From Pedobacter sp014947265 (GTDB lineage: Bacteria > Bacteroidota > Bacteroidia > Sphingobacteriales > Sphingobacteriaceae), in contig NZ_JADCNK010000003.1 of assembly GCF_014947265.1 (NCBI RefSeq), positions 310,001 to 374,000 on the forward strand: DNA of 64,000 nt, read 5' to 3'. The notes beneath the pieces were generated by a model. That model had not been told where the DNA came from, searched no databases, and worked only from the letters and a program-made list of their open reading frames with translations. The position numbers and the translations under genes were made by a program. Every line of letters starts with the position of its first letter. Position 1 is the first letter of the stretch. Positions 35,119-44,734 of this stretch are shown one piece after another.

Positions 35119-36450
35119 TTAAACTTTGGGTAAACTGTAACCGTTGTGATACGGGGCCAACAGGTATTTATCGTTGATCTTCGGGTCTGTAAACTGATGT
35201 TTGGCATTGTCCCATGATAGTTTTTGTCCGCTTCTGAAGGCAAGGTTTCCCATTTGGGCAACGGTAGCTACATGCGCGGCAGCCTGTATGGAGCAGTTTA
35301 GTTCTTCTTTTTTTCTGGATCTGACCACACTAAAGAAATTGACCATATGATTGTCCAGTCCATTATCTGAGGATTTAACAAAAGGCTTGCTCACTTTATT
35401 GCCGCTTACCTTTTCTTCAATCACTTCCCAGCCTTGCCTGTTGAGGATCAGCGTGCCGTTGTTACCGATATAGGCAATGCCATGGTTGCGGTTATAAGAG
35501 CCGTTATCGATGCCCATGGCAGAATCCCAAACCATGTTAAACTTGTCAAACTCATATAGGGTAGTGAGCGTATCAGGCGTTTCTTCATACAGATCGGGAT
35601 AGGCGAAGCGGCCACCTAATGCAGATATGGTTTTTGGTACAGGTGAATTCATACCCAGCAAGCCATAATCCAATAAATGCACGCCCCAGTCGGTCATTAA
35701 GCCACCGGCATAATCCCAGAACCAGCGGAAATTAAAGTGATACCTGCTGGCGTTGAATGCTCTTTTATTCGCCGGCCCAAGCCACATGGCATAATCAACG
35801 CCTGCAGGGGGTAGGGTATCAGGCACTACGGGAGCAGGTTTCATCCAGCCCTGGTAACACCATACTTTTACTGTTCTGATATTTCCTAACTGGCCGCTCT
35901 TTACAAAATCAACAGCATCTTTAAAATGTTGCTGACTGCGCTGCCATTGACCTGCCTGCACAACCTTATTGTATTTTTCCTGCGCTTTGACCATGGTACT
36001 GCATTCGACAATAGAGTTGCCCACCGGTTTTTCAACATATACATCTTTACCTGCCTGTACTGCATGGATCATCATCAGGGCGTGCCAGTGATCGGGTGTC
36101 CCGATAATTACGGCATCGACATCTTTATTATCGAGCAGCGCACGGTAATCTTTATATCTTGTTACTTTTGCGGCGTCAACATTCATCGACTTTAATTCGG
36201 CCATTCTTTCATCAAGCACATTGGCATCACTATCGCACAGGGCGATCAGGTTTACGCCTGGTACTTTGAGAGCCGCTTTGAGGTCGGACCATCCCATGCC
36301 TTTGATTCCGATTACACCAATATTGATTTGGTCGTTTGCGCCAATAGTCTTACTGAAAAGGGCATAGGCAGGATTATCTAAGGCAGAAAGCAGGGCAGTG
36401 GTTCCTACTGCGGTTGCAGCGTAGTTGAGGAAATTTCTACGGTTTAACAT
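35119..36450 (-). CDS. Exported Gfo/Idh/MocA-family oxidoreductase
   Basis: 443 residues. The start MLNRRNFLNYAATAVGTTALL is a twin-arginine-type signal. The Rossmann domain follows with NIGVIGIKGMGW and LIALCDSD, and the family motif EKPVG (E140-K141-P142) carries the catalytic lysine. The C-terminal half has the beta-sheet substrate domain (WFWDYAGGLMTDWGVHLLDYG). Such periplasmic enzymes oxidise or reduce sugars or sugar acids using a tightly bound NAD(P). It lies near a SusC/SusD pair and a sugar-acid operon, so it may feed the same substrate class. Substrate unknown. Confidence 0.92.
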   Translation of the reverse strand: MLNRRNFLNYAATAVGTTALLSALDNPAYALFSKTIGANDQINIGVIGIKGMGWSDLKAALKVPGVNLIALCDSDANVLDERMAELKSMNVDAAKVTRYKDYRALLDNKDVDAVIIGTPDHWHALMMIHAVQAGKDVYVEKPVGNSIVECSTMVKAQEKYNKVVQAGQWQRSQQHFKDAVDFVKSGQLGNIRTVKVWCYQGWMKPAPVVPDTLPPAGVDYAMWLGPANKRAFNASRYHFNFRWFWDYAGGLMTDWGVHLLDYGLLGMNSPVPKTISALGGRFAYPDLYEETPDTLTTLYEFDKFNMVWDSAMGIDNGSYNRNHGIAYIGNNGTLILNRQGWEVIEEKVSGNKVSKPFVKSSDNGLDNHMVNFFSVVRSRKKEELNCSIQAAAHVATVAQMGNLAFRSGQKLSWDNAKHQFTDPKINDKYLLAPYHNGYSLPKV

Positions 36451-36711
36451 TTAATTTGGTCTATGGTTAATACTTAAGGTAAATTACAAAATAATTAGTG
36501 GAGCATCCAAGATATGGGTAAAATTAATAAGAATGTTACCCGTATTTTTGTCACTCCATCAGTTTATGGGTTACTTTATTTGATTGGGCAATACAAAAGT
36601 TGTAGCATATATTCCTTGGCGATCGTCATGCTGAATTTATTTCAGCATCTTTCCTGCTAAATAACAAGCTTGATATCTTAAAAACTATACTTTGGAGATA
36701 AATGTTTTTTT
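36451..36711. repeat. Intergenic region with a REP hairpin
   Basis: ATGCTGAA (36628-36635) pairs with TTCAGCAT (36641-36648). This is the uninterrupted form of the hairpin that carries the 18-bp palindrome at 25392-25409. Nothing else is recognised in the interval. Confidence 0.6.
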
Positions 36712-37049
36712 TCGCTCTATGCCGCGGGGCATGGTACTTTGGAGCGCCAAAGTACCCAAAGCGCTTTGTCAATCCAGCAATGAGCCTTTTGCACAATCTC
36801 ACGCGCATCAAAAAAACAGCGGCACTTCGTTTTGTGTTCAATGTTTTTTTAAATTAAATAATCGGTTATGAACACAAAACCACTGCGTTTCAGGTTTGTT
36901 ACTACCATTTTTACTGTTGTGCACCTGTTTTTTTGATTCTCCTGGCCCTTGGGATTGACAGCGTTCTTCGGTAAAACCTGTAATTTATTAAAGCAAGCTA
37001 GCAAAACGTATAAAAACCCCAAACCAAAAGATGTGTCTACACAATAGGT
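36712..37049 (-). mobile_element. MITE-like element, copy B (one end lost)
   Basis: Same element as 1219-1593 in the opposite orientation. The internal hairpin GGTACTTTGG-AGCG-CCAAAGTACC (36733-36756) and the GTTTTGTGTTC hairpin are conserved. The inverted repeat TGTCTACACAATAGGT (37034-37049) is at the right, followed by CTGC (37050-37053) and GCGGGAATGA, half of the REP hairpin. The other inverted repeat is missing; the left side runs into REP DNA. Confidence 0.75.
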
Positions 37050-37106
37050 CTGCGCGGGAATGAAGGCCGTGCTAATAAAGTCTGTCAAAGGTAAGCTTGT
37101 CGAAGG

Positions 37107-37142
37107 GCCTGTTTAAATGTCTTAAGAGACGTTTAAACAGGC
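37107..37142. repeat. Long REP-type hairpin
   Basis: GCCTGTTTAAATGTCT (37107-37122) and AGACGTTTAAACAGGC (37127-37142) pair over 16 positions with one mismatch. It lies downstream of the convergently read SusD gene and could end its transcript. Confidence 0.6.
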
Positions 37143-37234
37143 TCAACGTGACAAATTCAATCACAATTTATAATACAGCCTCTTCGGATTTAGCTGATCA
37201 AAAAGGCAAATTTTGAGCACTACTCAGGATTTTT

Positions 37235-38785
37235 CTATTTATCCCAAAAAATACGGGTGTCCATATTATCCGGCCCACCATTGTCTGCAACCGCTGCCTG
37301 GTAATTCGTTGCATTTGCAGAAAGCTCAAGCGTTGGATAAACAAAGCGGCGAACAAAACCACCGGTTATATTTTGTCCTGCGATGGTATTGGGCGATAAA
37401 GCTGGAAAACCGCTCCTCCTGAAGTTAGCAAATGCCTCGGTACCATTGCCCCAGGAAGCTACCCAATATTGCGTATTAATCAGGTTGAGTGCATTTGCAG
37501 AATTATAGGCATTAACGGGATTATTAATAAATGCATTTTGCGTAGCTAAAGGAATAATGGCTGCCGGGTTATAGGTTGTCCATTGGTCCATTGCCGCACG
37601 TATACCATTGGCGTAATAAACATCGGGTGTACTGCCACCGGTTATCCAGCCTCTAACAGCGGCTTCTGCCAGCAGTAATTGCGTTTGTGCGTGAGTGATA
37701 AAAAATTGCGGAGCAGTTAAACTACCGAATATACTATAATTAACCTGAGAATAATTAAAACCCGAGCCGTTAGCCCCTCTAAATCCAGGAGCAGTTGATA
37801 AAGTAGCACTGCTATAGCCTACAGGAAGTCCGAACTGGTTTGCAGATATGGTATCTGGCACGGAGGTAGGTGCAGCTAATGGGTTCGCATATTTACCAGA
37901 TATGAACTTCAATCGCGGATCACCACTATTTTTTAGCTGATCTACAAAGGGAGCCGCTAAATAATACGTATTCGCTATTGCCGTAATCGTCTGGCTTACG
38001 GGATTCACATAAGTGGTATTGTATTTCAGGTAACAGTTGTCGGCATTTGATGTCATTACACCACCAGTTACGGCAGCTTGCACAATAGCTTGCGCTTTTC
38101 CCGGATCTATTTTACTATACCTCATGCCCAACCGAAGCAATAAGGAATACCCTAATCTTTTCCATTGGGCGATATTGCCACCGTAAAACACATCAGCCTT
38201 TACGATATCTTTTGCCGGATCTAAAGCTGCCGTTGCCTCCGTAACCTCTTTAATCAGGTCGGTGTAAATCGCTGCCTGGTTATCGTATTTAGGGGTAAGC
38301 ACATTTGATAAATAGGCTTGTCCGGCTTCACTATAAGGTACATTTCCGTAACTGTCTACCAGCATCATAAATTGGTAGGCTTTCCAGATTCTGGCTTCAT
38401 TATATAAATTTGTTCTTGCCGGATTGCCTTTGATCTGGCTTAATATCTGGACCAGTAATTGAACAGGGCCTGAAGAACTTGTTGCGCCAGTATTTGTTCC
38501 CGTATACTCAGCATTCCATTTTGACGAAGTATAAGTTTGATTCAGCTGGTTAAAATTAAACGCCGAGGTGATTCCCGAAAACGGATTAACAAATTGCTGC
38601 ACAATGGTTGGCTCAGTTTCCATCGTAGCTCCATGCGTTCCAAATTGTGCGCTAGTAAACAAGAATGCCGCGTCGAGTTCTGTCGGATTATTTGGATTAA
38701 TATTCAATTTATCAAACCCTTTATTGCAACTGGAAATTACTGTAACCCAGATGGCGATGGCTATAATTCTGATTAAATTTTTCAT
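37235..38785 (-). CDS. SusD-like (SusD-like_2 type) nutrient-binding lipoprotein
   Basis: 516 residues with lipobox ISSC (Cys20). The start CNKGFDKLNINPNNPTELDA and helices such as EARIWKAYQFMMLVDSYGNVPYSEAG are typical of the SusD/RagB-2 group. The C-terminus has LLLAEAAVRGW and YWVASWGNGTEAFANFRRSGFP. It works as the lid and binding lipoprotein of the SusC barrel encoded 13 bp upstream. This subgroup is often linked to small substrates such as peptides, sugars or chelates rather than long glycans. Confidence 0.92.
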   Translation of the reverse strand: MKNLIRIIAIAIWVTVISSCNKGFDKLNINPNNPTELDAAFLFTSAQFGTHGATMETEPTIVQQFVNPFSGITSAFNFNQLNQTYTSSKWNAEYTGTNTGATSSSGPVQLLVQILSQIKGNPARTNLYNEARIWKAYQFMMLVDSYGNVPYSEAGQAYLSNVLTPKYDNQAAIYTDLIKEVTEATAALDPAKDIVKADVFYGGNIAQWKRLGYSLLLRLGMRYSKIDPGKAQAIVQAAVTGGVMTSNADNCYLKYNTTYVNPVSQTITAIANTYYLAAPFVDQLKNSGDPRLKFISGKYANPLAAPTSVPDTISANQFGLPVGYSSATLSTAPGFRGANGSGFNYSQVNYSIFGSLTAPQFFITHAQTQLLLAEAAVRGWITGGSTPDVYYANGIRAAMDQWTTYNPAAIIPLATQNAFINNPVNAYNSANALNLINTQYWVASWGNGTEAFANFRRSGFPALSPNTIAGQNITGGFVRRFVYPTLELSANATNYQAAVADNGGPDNMDTRIFWDK

Positions 38786-38798
38786 ATTGTATAAAGCG

Positions 38799-41700
38799 TT
38801 AGAATTTTACATTTAAGTTAAATCCGTAAGTACGTGTTGTTGGTAGTGATGCCTGCTCATAACCTGTTAAGTTATCTCCGCTTGAGGCAATTGCTTCGGG
38901 ATCAATGTTGGGCGTATATTTTTTGATGATCAATACATTATGGCATACCGCAGAAAGCACTAAGCTTTTCACATATTTTTTATTGATAAATCTGGACAAG
39001 TCGTATCCCAGCGAAAGGTTTCTTAATTTAACAAAACTCGAGCTGTAAATAAATGGATCTAAGATATTCGTTGAACGATAATTTGCATAAAAATCTTCTG
39101 CATTTACAGCGGTGGTGTTTGGTAATCCGTCAGTAGCGTTTACGCCAGGGAAAATTACGCCACCCACACGGCCAGGTAAAGATTCTTTTGATAAACCTTC
39201 TCTTAATAAGTTTAAACTTGTGCTGGAGAGTACTTTACCACCTGCTTTATAATCAATATGGGCGATAAAGGTAAAGCCTTTGTAATTGAACGTATTTAGC
39301 CAACCGCCAGTTGCTGTTGGAAGGCCACTACCAAAGTTAACTGGTTTAGCACTTGCTACGGGTTTGCCTCCTGATAATACGATATTTCCGGCAGCATCCC
39401 GCTTGTAAGTTGAACCTACAATCTGGTTAAGGGGTAAACCTACCACATCAACAATAGACCCAAAAAACTCAGGGCTGCCCACTACAAGTTGCGATTGGTT
39501 GTTTGCTAATGACAATACTTTTGAAGAGTTGAAAGCAGAATTAAAAGCCGTTTTCCAGGTAAAGTTTTTGTTTTGGACAGGGATTAATTCCAGGTTAAAT
39601 TCTAATCCTTTATTGTCCAAACCACCCAAGTTAACTAACGTGGTGCTGTAACCGCTTGCTGCAGACAGACTTATTGGAACGGCTTGATTAGTCGTTTTTT
39701 TATCGTAAGCAGCCATGTCCAGATTTACTCTACTGTTGAACATGCGCAACTCGATACCAATTTCTTTTTCATTTACGCCGAAAGGTTTAATCTGGGTATT
39801 TGGTGAAGCTGTTCCGTTAATACTGCCTAATGGAAGCCCGTTGAATGAATTCTGACCAAGCAAAAATGTTAATGCATTATAGGCGCCAACCCCCTGGGCG
39901 CTTCCCGTTTCTGCAACAGCAACTCTAAGCTTTCCAAAATTTAACCATTTTGCTTTTGGAAGTAATTCCGAAAAAACGAAACTTCCACTAACTGAAGGAT
40001 AGAAATAGTGATCTATATCTCTGGCCAGTACCGAATACCAGTCTGTACGGCCGGTAACATTCAGGTATAATAAATTTTTGTAGGAAAATTCTGCAGTACC
40101 ATACAATGAATTTACGGTTTGCTTAGTGAGATTGTAACTCGAATTTGCCGTAACACCGTTTCCAATGGTATATAAATCTCTGATGTAAAAATTGGTTACC
40201 GCCTCGTTAAATGTAGACGTAATTAAGGGAAAGTGATTACCACCTACCGTTGCATTAAATGCAAAATCTTTCCACTTATGCCCGCCACCCAGCAGGAAGT
40301 CAAAGTTATTCTGGCGTGTACTTGATGTACTTATTCCATAGCTACCGTTATATAGCCCTGTTGGTGCTGCAGATACAGCCAGCGTGCCCGTCGGCGTGTT
40401 CGATTCATAGGTGGTTTGCAAAAGATCCATATTTGCCCTGCCCTGAAGATATAGCCAATCGAAAAACTGATAGCGTACCACAGCAGTACCTAACAAATGA
40501 TCTTTTGTTTGTCTTTGAAATTGCTTCGCCAATATCCAGTAGGGGTTGGTAACGGTTGCAAACCTTGAAGTAGGTGTTTCGTTTCCGTTGGCATCTATTG
40601 CGCCTGCCTCCAGTACATCAAAAGAAATGGAGTTAGCCAACCTGTAAATTGAGGTAGGAATTGAATTTCCCTGTACGCCAACAAGTGGCGGATTGTTATT
40701 AAACTGGTGATCGTAGTTAACGTAAAATTGTGCAGATAATTTTTCGGTAAGTTTATAGTTAATGCCAACGTTAAAAATCTTTTTATGAAAATCGTTGTTT
40801 GGTACTATGCCTTGAGCATCCTGGTTAGAAAGCGACACCCGAAAACTTCCCTTATCGTTACCGCCAGAAAGTGCAACGGTATTGCTCCACGATGGTGCAA
40901 GTCTGAAGAACGTACTTATCCGGTCTTTAACAGGCGCATAAGGACGCTGAACGCCGTCGAATTGAAACGTTGGTACATTATCAAATGGCACACCAAAACT
41001 CCAGGCACCAGAACTCTGCGCAGTACCTACTGATGAGGGGCGAATATTATTCTCACCTTGCCCGTATTCATATTGAAAATCTGTAAAATCCAGCGCCTGG
41101 TTTAAAGTGAAATTAGAGTTAAAGTCAATCCCTATTCCACTATTCTTAGATCCCGACTTTGTGGTAATAATGATTGCTCCGTTAACGGCACGCGAACCAT
41201 ACAATGCTGCAGCGGTAGATCCTTTCAGAACAGTCATTGATTCGATATCATCCTGATTGATGCCTTGCAAATTATCTCCCTGGTCTACGTTTTGTGTATA
41301 ACCATTACTACTGCTTGCCCCCTGCGACATTGGCAAGCCATTGATTACGATTAGCGGCGAATTGTCTGCGGTAAAAGAAGATTGTCCACGCAAACGAATC
41401 TTTGTACTCCCACCTGGCCCTGCAGCGGGTGGAGAAACGTCCAATCCGGCGATCTGGCCCTCAAGCGCATTGGCAAGGTTAGTTGTGCGGTTGGTTTGCA
41501 GTGCCTGTACATCAGCTTTTTGAGCTGAATAACCCAGACTTTTGGCCTCCCGTTTTATACCGAGAGCAGTTACGATAACTTCATTTAAAGCATTTGTAAC
41601 CGCCACCATAGAAACATTAACAACGGTTTTTGCATTTACCGTTATTTCTACCGGTTTATAACCAATGGATGTGAACACCAACACGGCATTGGTATTGGCA

Positions 41701-41972
41701 ACATTTATCGTATAACTGCCGGATGAACTGGTTATAGTGGCATTTCGCGTTCCCTTTTCAGCAACGCTTACGCCGGGTAAACCAACGCCCTGTTCATCTG
41801 TCACTTTACCTGTAATGCCTATCGGAGCTAATTTTAACTTTTTTGCTGGTAAAGATTTGCTAAATATTGCGGTTGTTAGCCCACCAGCTGAAGCGCTTGC
41901 GGATTCGAAAAGAATGAATACCGTTAACACAGTACAGGTAAATACCAGTGGAAGTAATTTTTTTTTCATCAT
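38799..41972 (-). CDS. SusC/RagA-type TonB-linked outer-membrane transporter
   Basis: 1057 residues. The signal peptide is MMKKKLLPLVFTCTVLTVFIL. A carboxypeptidase-D-like domain (GITGKVTDEQGVGLPGVSVAEKG, about 52-125) leads to the TonB/plug start LNEVIVTALGIKREAKSLGYSAQ, then RLRGQSSF and MTVLKGSTAAALYGSRAVNGAIIITTK. The barrel ends TRTYGFNLNVKF. The SusD gene starts 13 bp downstream. An AraC-type regulator is divergent across 567 bp and is the likely controller. The second start codon (41969) is equally possible. Confidence 0.95.
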   Translation of the reverse strand: MMKKKLLPLVFTCTVLTVFILFESASASAGGLTTAIFSKSLPAKKLKLAPIGITGKVTDEQGVGLPGVSVAEKGTRNATITSSSGSYTINVANTNAVLVFTSIGYKPVEITVNAKTVVNVSMVAVTNALNEVIVTALGIKREAKSLGYSAQKADVQALQTNRTTNLANALEGQIAGLDVSPPAAGPGGSTKIRLRGQSSFTADNSPLIVINGLPMSQGASSSNGYTQNVDQGDNLQGINQDDIESMTVLKGSTAAALYGSRAVNGAIIITTKSGSKNSGIGIDFNSNFTLNQALDFTDFQYEYGQGENNIRPSSVGTAQSSGAWSFGVPFDNVPTFQFDGVQRPYAPVKDRISTFFRLAPSWSNTVALSGGNDKGSFRVSLSNQDAQGIVPNNDFHKKIFNVGINYKLTEKLSAQFYVNYDHQFNNNPPLVGVQGNSIPTSIYRLANSISFDVLEAGAIDANGNETPTSRFATVTNPYWILAKQFQRQTKDHLLGTAVVRYQFFDWLYLQGRANMDLLQTTYESNTPTGTLAVSAAPTGLYNGSYGISTSSTRQNNFDFLLGGGHKWKDFAFNATVGGNHFPLITSTFNEAVTNFYIRDLYTIGNGVTANSSYNLTKQTVNSLYGTAEFSYKNLLYLNVTGRTDWYSVLARDIDHYFYPSVSGSFVFSELLPKAKWLNFGKLRVAVAETGSAQGVGAYNALTFLLGQNSFNGLPLGSINGTASPNTQIKPFGVNEKEIGIELRMFNSRVNLDMAAYDKKTTNQAVPISLSAASGYSTTLVNLGGLDNKGLEFNLELIPVQNKNFTWKTAFNSAFNSSKVLSLANNQSQLVVGSPEFFGSIVDVVGLPLNQIVGSTYKRDAAGNIVLSGGKPVASAKPVNFGSGLPTATGGWLNTFNYKGFTFIAHIDYKAGGKVLSSTSLNLLREGLSKESLPGRVGGVIFPGVNATDGLPNTTAVNAEDFYANYRSTNILDPFIYSSSFVKLRNLSLGYDLSRFINKKYVKSLVLSAVCHNVLIIKKYTPNIDPEAIASSGDNLTGYEQASLPTTRTYGFNLNVKF

Positions 41973-42539
41973 TGTAATTTGGTTAGAATTGGTTTTTAAT
42001 AAACAGCTTAAATAACCGCAGAAGAGGCGGTGCTGTCAGTTCGGAACATACGCAGCGTTTAACGACTACATATGGTGCTTGAATGTGAAGTAAATCTATC
42101 TCATATGATTCTATTGGTTTGTTAGTTAATCAATCTCTGTTCTAATCATCCATGGCAAATATGCCTGGGCTAAATAGTTTATCTGAAGAAAATAGTTGCG
42201 AAGAATAGAAGCATTACTTTCCTTTTATATTTGGTTTCGAAACAGTTATGTTACACAAGCAAATAAAGACAACTTTAATGAAAAGCAATTTCAGTATTAC
42301 AGCAAAAAATTGTAACATATTAACATAGCTATTTCTTTGTGATATTGGTTGCTGTATGATAAAGTATTCAAAATATGTCTGTTTATCAATTACTTACGAG
42401 ATTGTTTTGACGTAAAACTAATCTGCTACCTAAATAATAAACCCTGACGTTGTTAATATACTTACCATCAACAGGTAATAGATATGCATTATATCGTACA
42501 TAATTTATAATTTCATGCTATAGTTAACCAATTATAAAC
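41973..42539. promoter_or_regulatory. Divergent control region between SusC and AraC regulator genes
   Basis: 567 bp without a gene. It must hold both promoters. A small hairpin (CCGC-AGAAGA-GGCGG region near 42020) and AT-rich DNA are seen; I cannot assign an AraC half-site with confidence. Confidence 0.4.
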
Positions 42540-43427
42540 ATGAAGGCTACGTTAAAAAAGGCTACTCCAAACCCAGAGCATTCCTTTAATATCCATAAGG
42601 ATATAGGGCATGCGATATTAAGCGCCTGGCATTATCACCCCGAGTGCGAACTATTAGTTGTTAAAAGAACCTATGGCACCTGTCTGATAGGCGACCATGT
42701 TGGTCCATTTAAAAATGGTGACGTATTTTTATTTGGATCAAACCTCCCACATACTTTCCGGTGTGAACAAAAATACCTGGAAAGCGATACCGAAAAAGTT
42801 GGAGAAACCATTGTGATTCTTTTTGAAAACAACATCTGGGGCGATACATTTTTGAACCTTCCTGAAATTAGTCCGATTGTTAAACTGCTAAACACAAGTA
42901 AGCTGGGTTTGCGTTTAAAAGGAGCAACCAGACGAAAGGTTGGCAAAATAGCGGAGGAAATGCTTAACGAATCGCCTGCCCGTAAGCTGATCAGTTTATT
43001 GTCCGCTTTAGAAATAATAGCGGCTACGAAAGAATATGAAATTATATCATCCAACGGCTTTAACCCGGAAGTAAACAGCATTGACCAAAACCGCATTAAC
43101 ACGATATTCGAATACACGTTTAATAATTACCACAAAAAAGTAGCGCTGGAAGATGTAGCTGAATTAATTAACATGGGAAAACACTCTTTTTGCAGGTACT
43201 TTAAATCCAAAACAAAGAAAACATACATTCAGTTTTTAATGGAAGTGAGAATTGGAAATGCATGCCGATTGTTATTAGAAGAGGAATTTAATATGACTGA
43301 GGTAGGCTATGCCTGTGGCTACAACAATATCTCTCATTTCTATCATCAGTTTAAAGCGCTTACGAAAAAAAATCCAATGGACTACAGATATAATTATCTT
43401 AAAACTGAAGAGAAAAAATTTGCCTAG
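42540..43427 (+). CDS. AraC-family regulator with cupin-type N-terminal domain
   Basis: 295 residues. The N-terminal part has cupin features (ILSAWHYHPECELLVVKR, GPFKNGDVFLFGSNLPHTF), the usual sugar or sugar-acid sensing fold. The C-terminal ~100 residues contain both AraC helix-turn-helix units: VALEDVAELINMGKHSFCRYFKSKTKKTYIQFLMEVR and FNMTEVGYACGYNNISHFYHQFKALTKKNPMDYR. It is divergent from the second SusC/SusD pair and lies upstream of the FAH/dehydratase/GntP operon. It is a good candidate to activate both in response to their substrate. Confidence 0.92.
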   Translation: MKATLKKATPNPEHSFNIHKDIGHAILSAWHYHPECELLVVKRTYGTCLIGDHVGPFKNGDVFLFGSNLPHTFRCEQKYLESDTEKVGETIVILFENNIWGDTFLNLPEISPIVKLLNTSKLGLRLKGATRRKVGKIAEEMLNESPARKLISLLSALEIIAATKEYEIISSNGFNPEVNSIDQNRINTIFEYTFNNYHKKVALEDVAELINMGKHSFCRYFKSKTKKTYIQFLMEVRIGNACRLLLEEEFNMTEVGYACGYNNISHFYHQFKALTKKNPMDYRYNYLKTEEKKFA

Positions 43428-43622
43428 TAACCTCAGTTCGCTTATTAATATTTCTTTAAATTCTAATACAGATATTTTCATTCATAGCCGTCACCTTGAG
43501 GGGTAATTAATTGTTTAAAATCAACATGAACGACAAATTTTTTAGCGAATTATAGGCTTTGAGAGGAATCGTCATTCCCAACTTGATTGGGAATCGTAAT
43601 GCAAGCGCAGATTCCCGCCTGA
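43428..43622. repeat. Repeat-rich spacer with a REP unit split by MITE copy C
   Basis: A diverged end of the 221-bp element type lies at about 43428-43448. Bases 43502-43534 recur at 44299-44331 as a near direct repeat (core TTAATTGTT...AAAATCAA). The REP unit at 43569-43622 matches 3787-3860, but its second hairpin is broken at the loop. Confidence 0.6.
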
Positions 43623-44238
43623 GCCTATCGTGTGGATATATCTTTTGGTTTTTTATACGTTTTGCTAGCTTGCTTTAATAAATTACAGGTTTTACCGAAG
43701 AACGCAGTCAATCCCAAGGGCCAGAGAAATCAAAAAAAACAGTTGCAGGAAAGAACTAATAGTACTGCCAAACCTAAACGCAGTGGTTTTGTGTTCATAA
43801 CCGATGATTTAATTTTAAAGAAATATTGAACACAAAACGAAGTGCCGCTGTTTTTTTTGATGTGTGTAGGGCTGTGCAAAAGGCCCATTGCTAGATTGAC
43901 AAAGCGCTTTGGGTACTTTGGCGCTCCAAAGTACCATGCCCCCGCGGCATAGAGCGGAAAAGACAATATTTATGTATTAACTAGAGTTCGATTAATAAAG
44001 TGGCTTTTAGAGCTATTCTTTAGGTGTTTTAGTATTAGTGTCGTCGCCCTGATCTCTATAGCTATCGGATTCATTTCAGGATCTTAATAGCAGGAAAGAT
44101 GCTGACCACGTAGTAGCTACAAGACAATTGAAAACACAATTTCTACTTGTAAAATAAATTCAGCATGACGACCGACTTAATGAATTTGTACTAAGAAAAC
44201 AAAGATGGAATTAACAAAGATGTGTCCAAAAGATAGGC
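43623..44238 (+). mobile_element. MITE-like element, copy C with nested repeat insertions
   Basis: The left inverted repeat is GCCTATCGTGTGGATA (43623-43638) and the right TGTCCAAAAGATAGGC (44223-44238). They are flanked by the 4-bp direct repeat CTGA (43619-43622 and 44239-44242). The first ~340 bp match copy A. The remainder holds inserted repeat DNA: a partial end of the 221-bp element (43981-43995), a diverged copy of the 18-bp palindrome (about 44052-44070) and an ATGCTGA/TCAGCAT hairpin opened by an insert. Joining the flanks through CTGA rebuilds a perfect TCCCGC-CTGA-GCGGGA hairpin. Confidence 0.8.
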
Positions 44239-44247
44239 CTGAGCGGG

Positions 44248-44265
44248 ATCCGATAGCTATCGGAT
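44248..44265. repeat. 18-bp palindrome ATCCGATAGCTATCGGAT, copy 3
   Basis: A perfect copy inside a GCGGGA...TGACGACC REP arm. Related arms without it read GCGGGAATGA (37054-37063) or GCGGGAAAGACGACC (3847-3861). Confidence 0.85.
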
Positions 44266-44476
44266 GACGACCGTGCTAATGGAGTTTGTCAATGATAGGG
44301 TTAATTAATTGTTAAAATCAATATGAATGATATATAATTGTCTTTTCTTGTCCTCCGTATGGGGTTGATGACAGATATACAAGGGACGTCATTTCGACCG
44401 CAGTTGAGAACCCGAAGGCTCTGCTAAGCAAAATCTTTTAACATAGTTCAAAGATTTCTCCATTTCGCTGCGCTCC

Positions 44477-44494
44477 ATCCGATAGTTATCGGAT
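44477..44494. repeat. 18-bp palindrome, copy 4 (one change)
   Basis: ATCCGATAGTTATCGGAT, inserted in the arm GCGCTCCAT/ATCGAAATGAGG of a different hairpin repeat. Confidence 0.75.
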
Positions 44495-44734
44495 CGAAAT
44501 GAGGCGATTTTTTTGATCTGTCAATGATCGGTGTAGCGAAGCGAAAAGCTACAAAGTAATCAAATCAGGCAACGCAAACCAGTAATTTTAGTATTGAAGC
44601 ATTTTATTGTATTATATTAACATTATGCTGTAAATGTGCTTTAAAAGGACTTATTTGCCTTTCGATTTTACCGCCTGGATACTTAAATAAAGTTCAAACT
44701 TAATTTTCGATCCAAAAAACTTAACCAAATAATT

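Larger units (their letters stand above)
44239..44734. repeat. REP cluster upstream of the sugar-acid operon
   Basis: Contains the right half of the split REP hairpin, 18-bp palindromes at 44248-44265 and 44477-44494, and a CATTTCGACCGCAG...CTCC...CGAAATGAGG inverted repeat (about 44390-44505). The final ~150 bp should hold the operon promoter, which is not clearly defined. Confidence 0.6.
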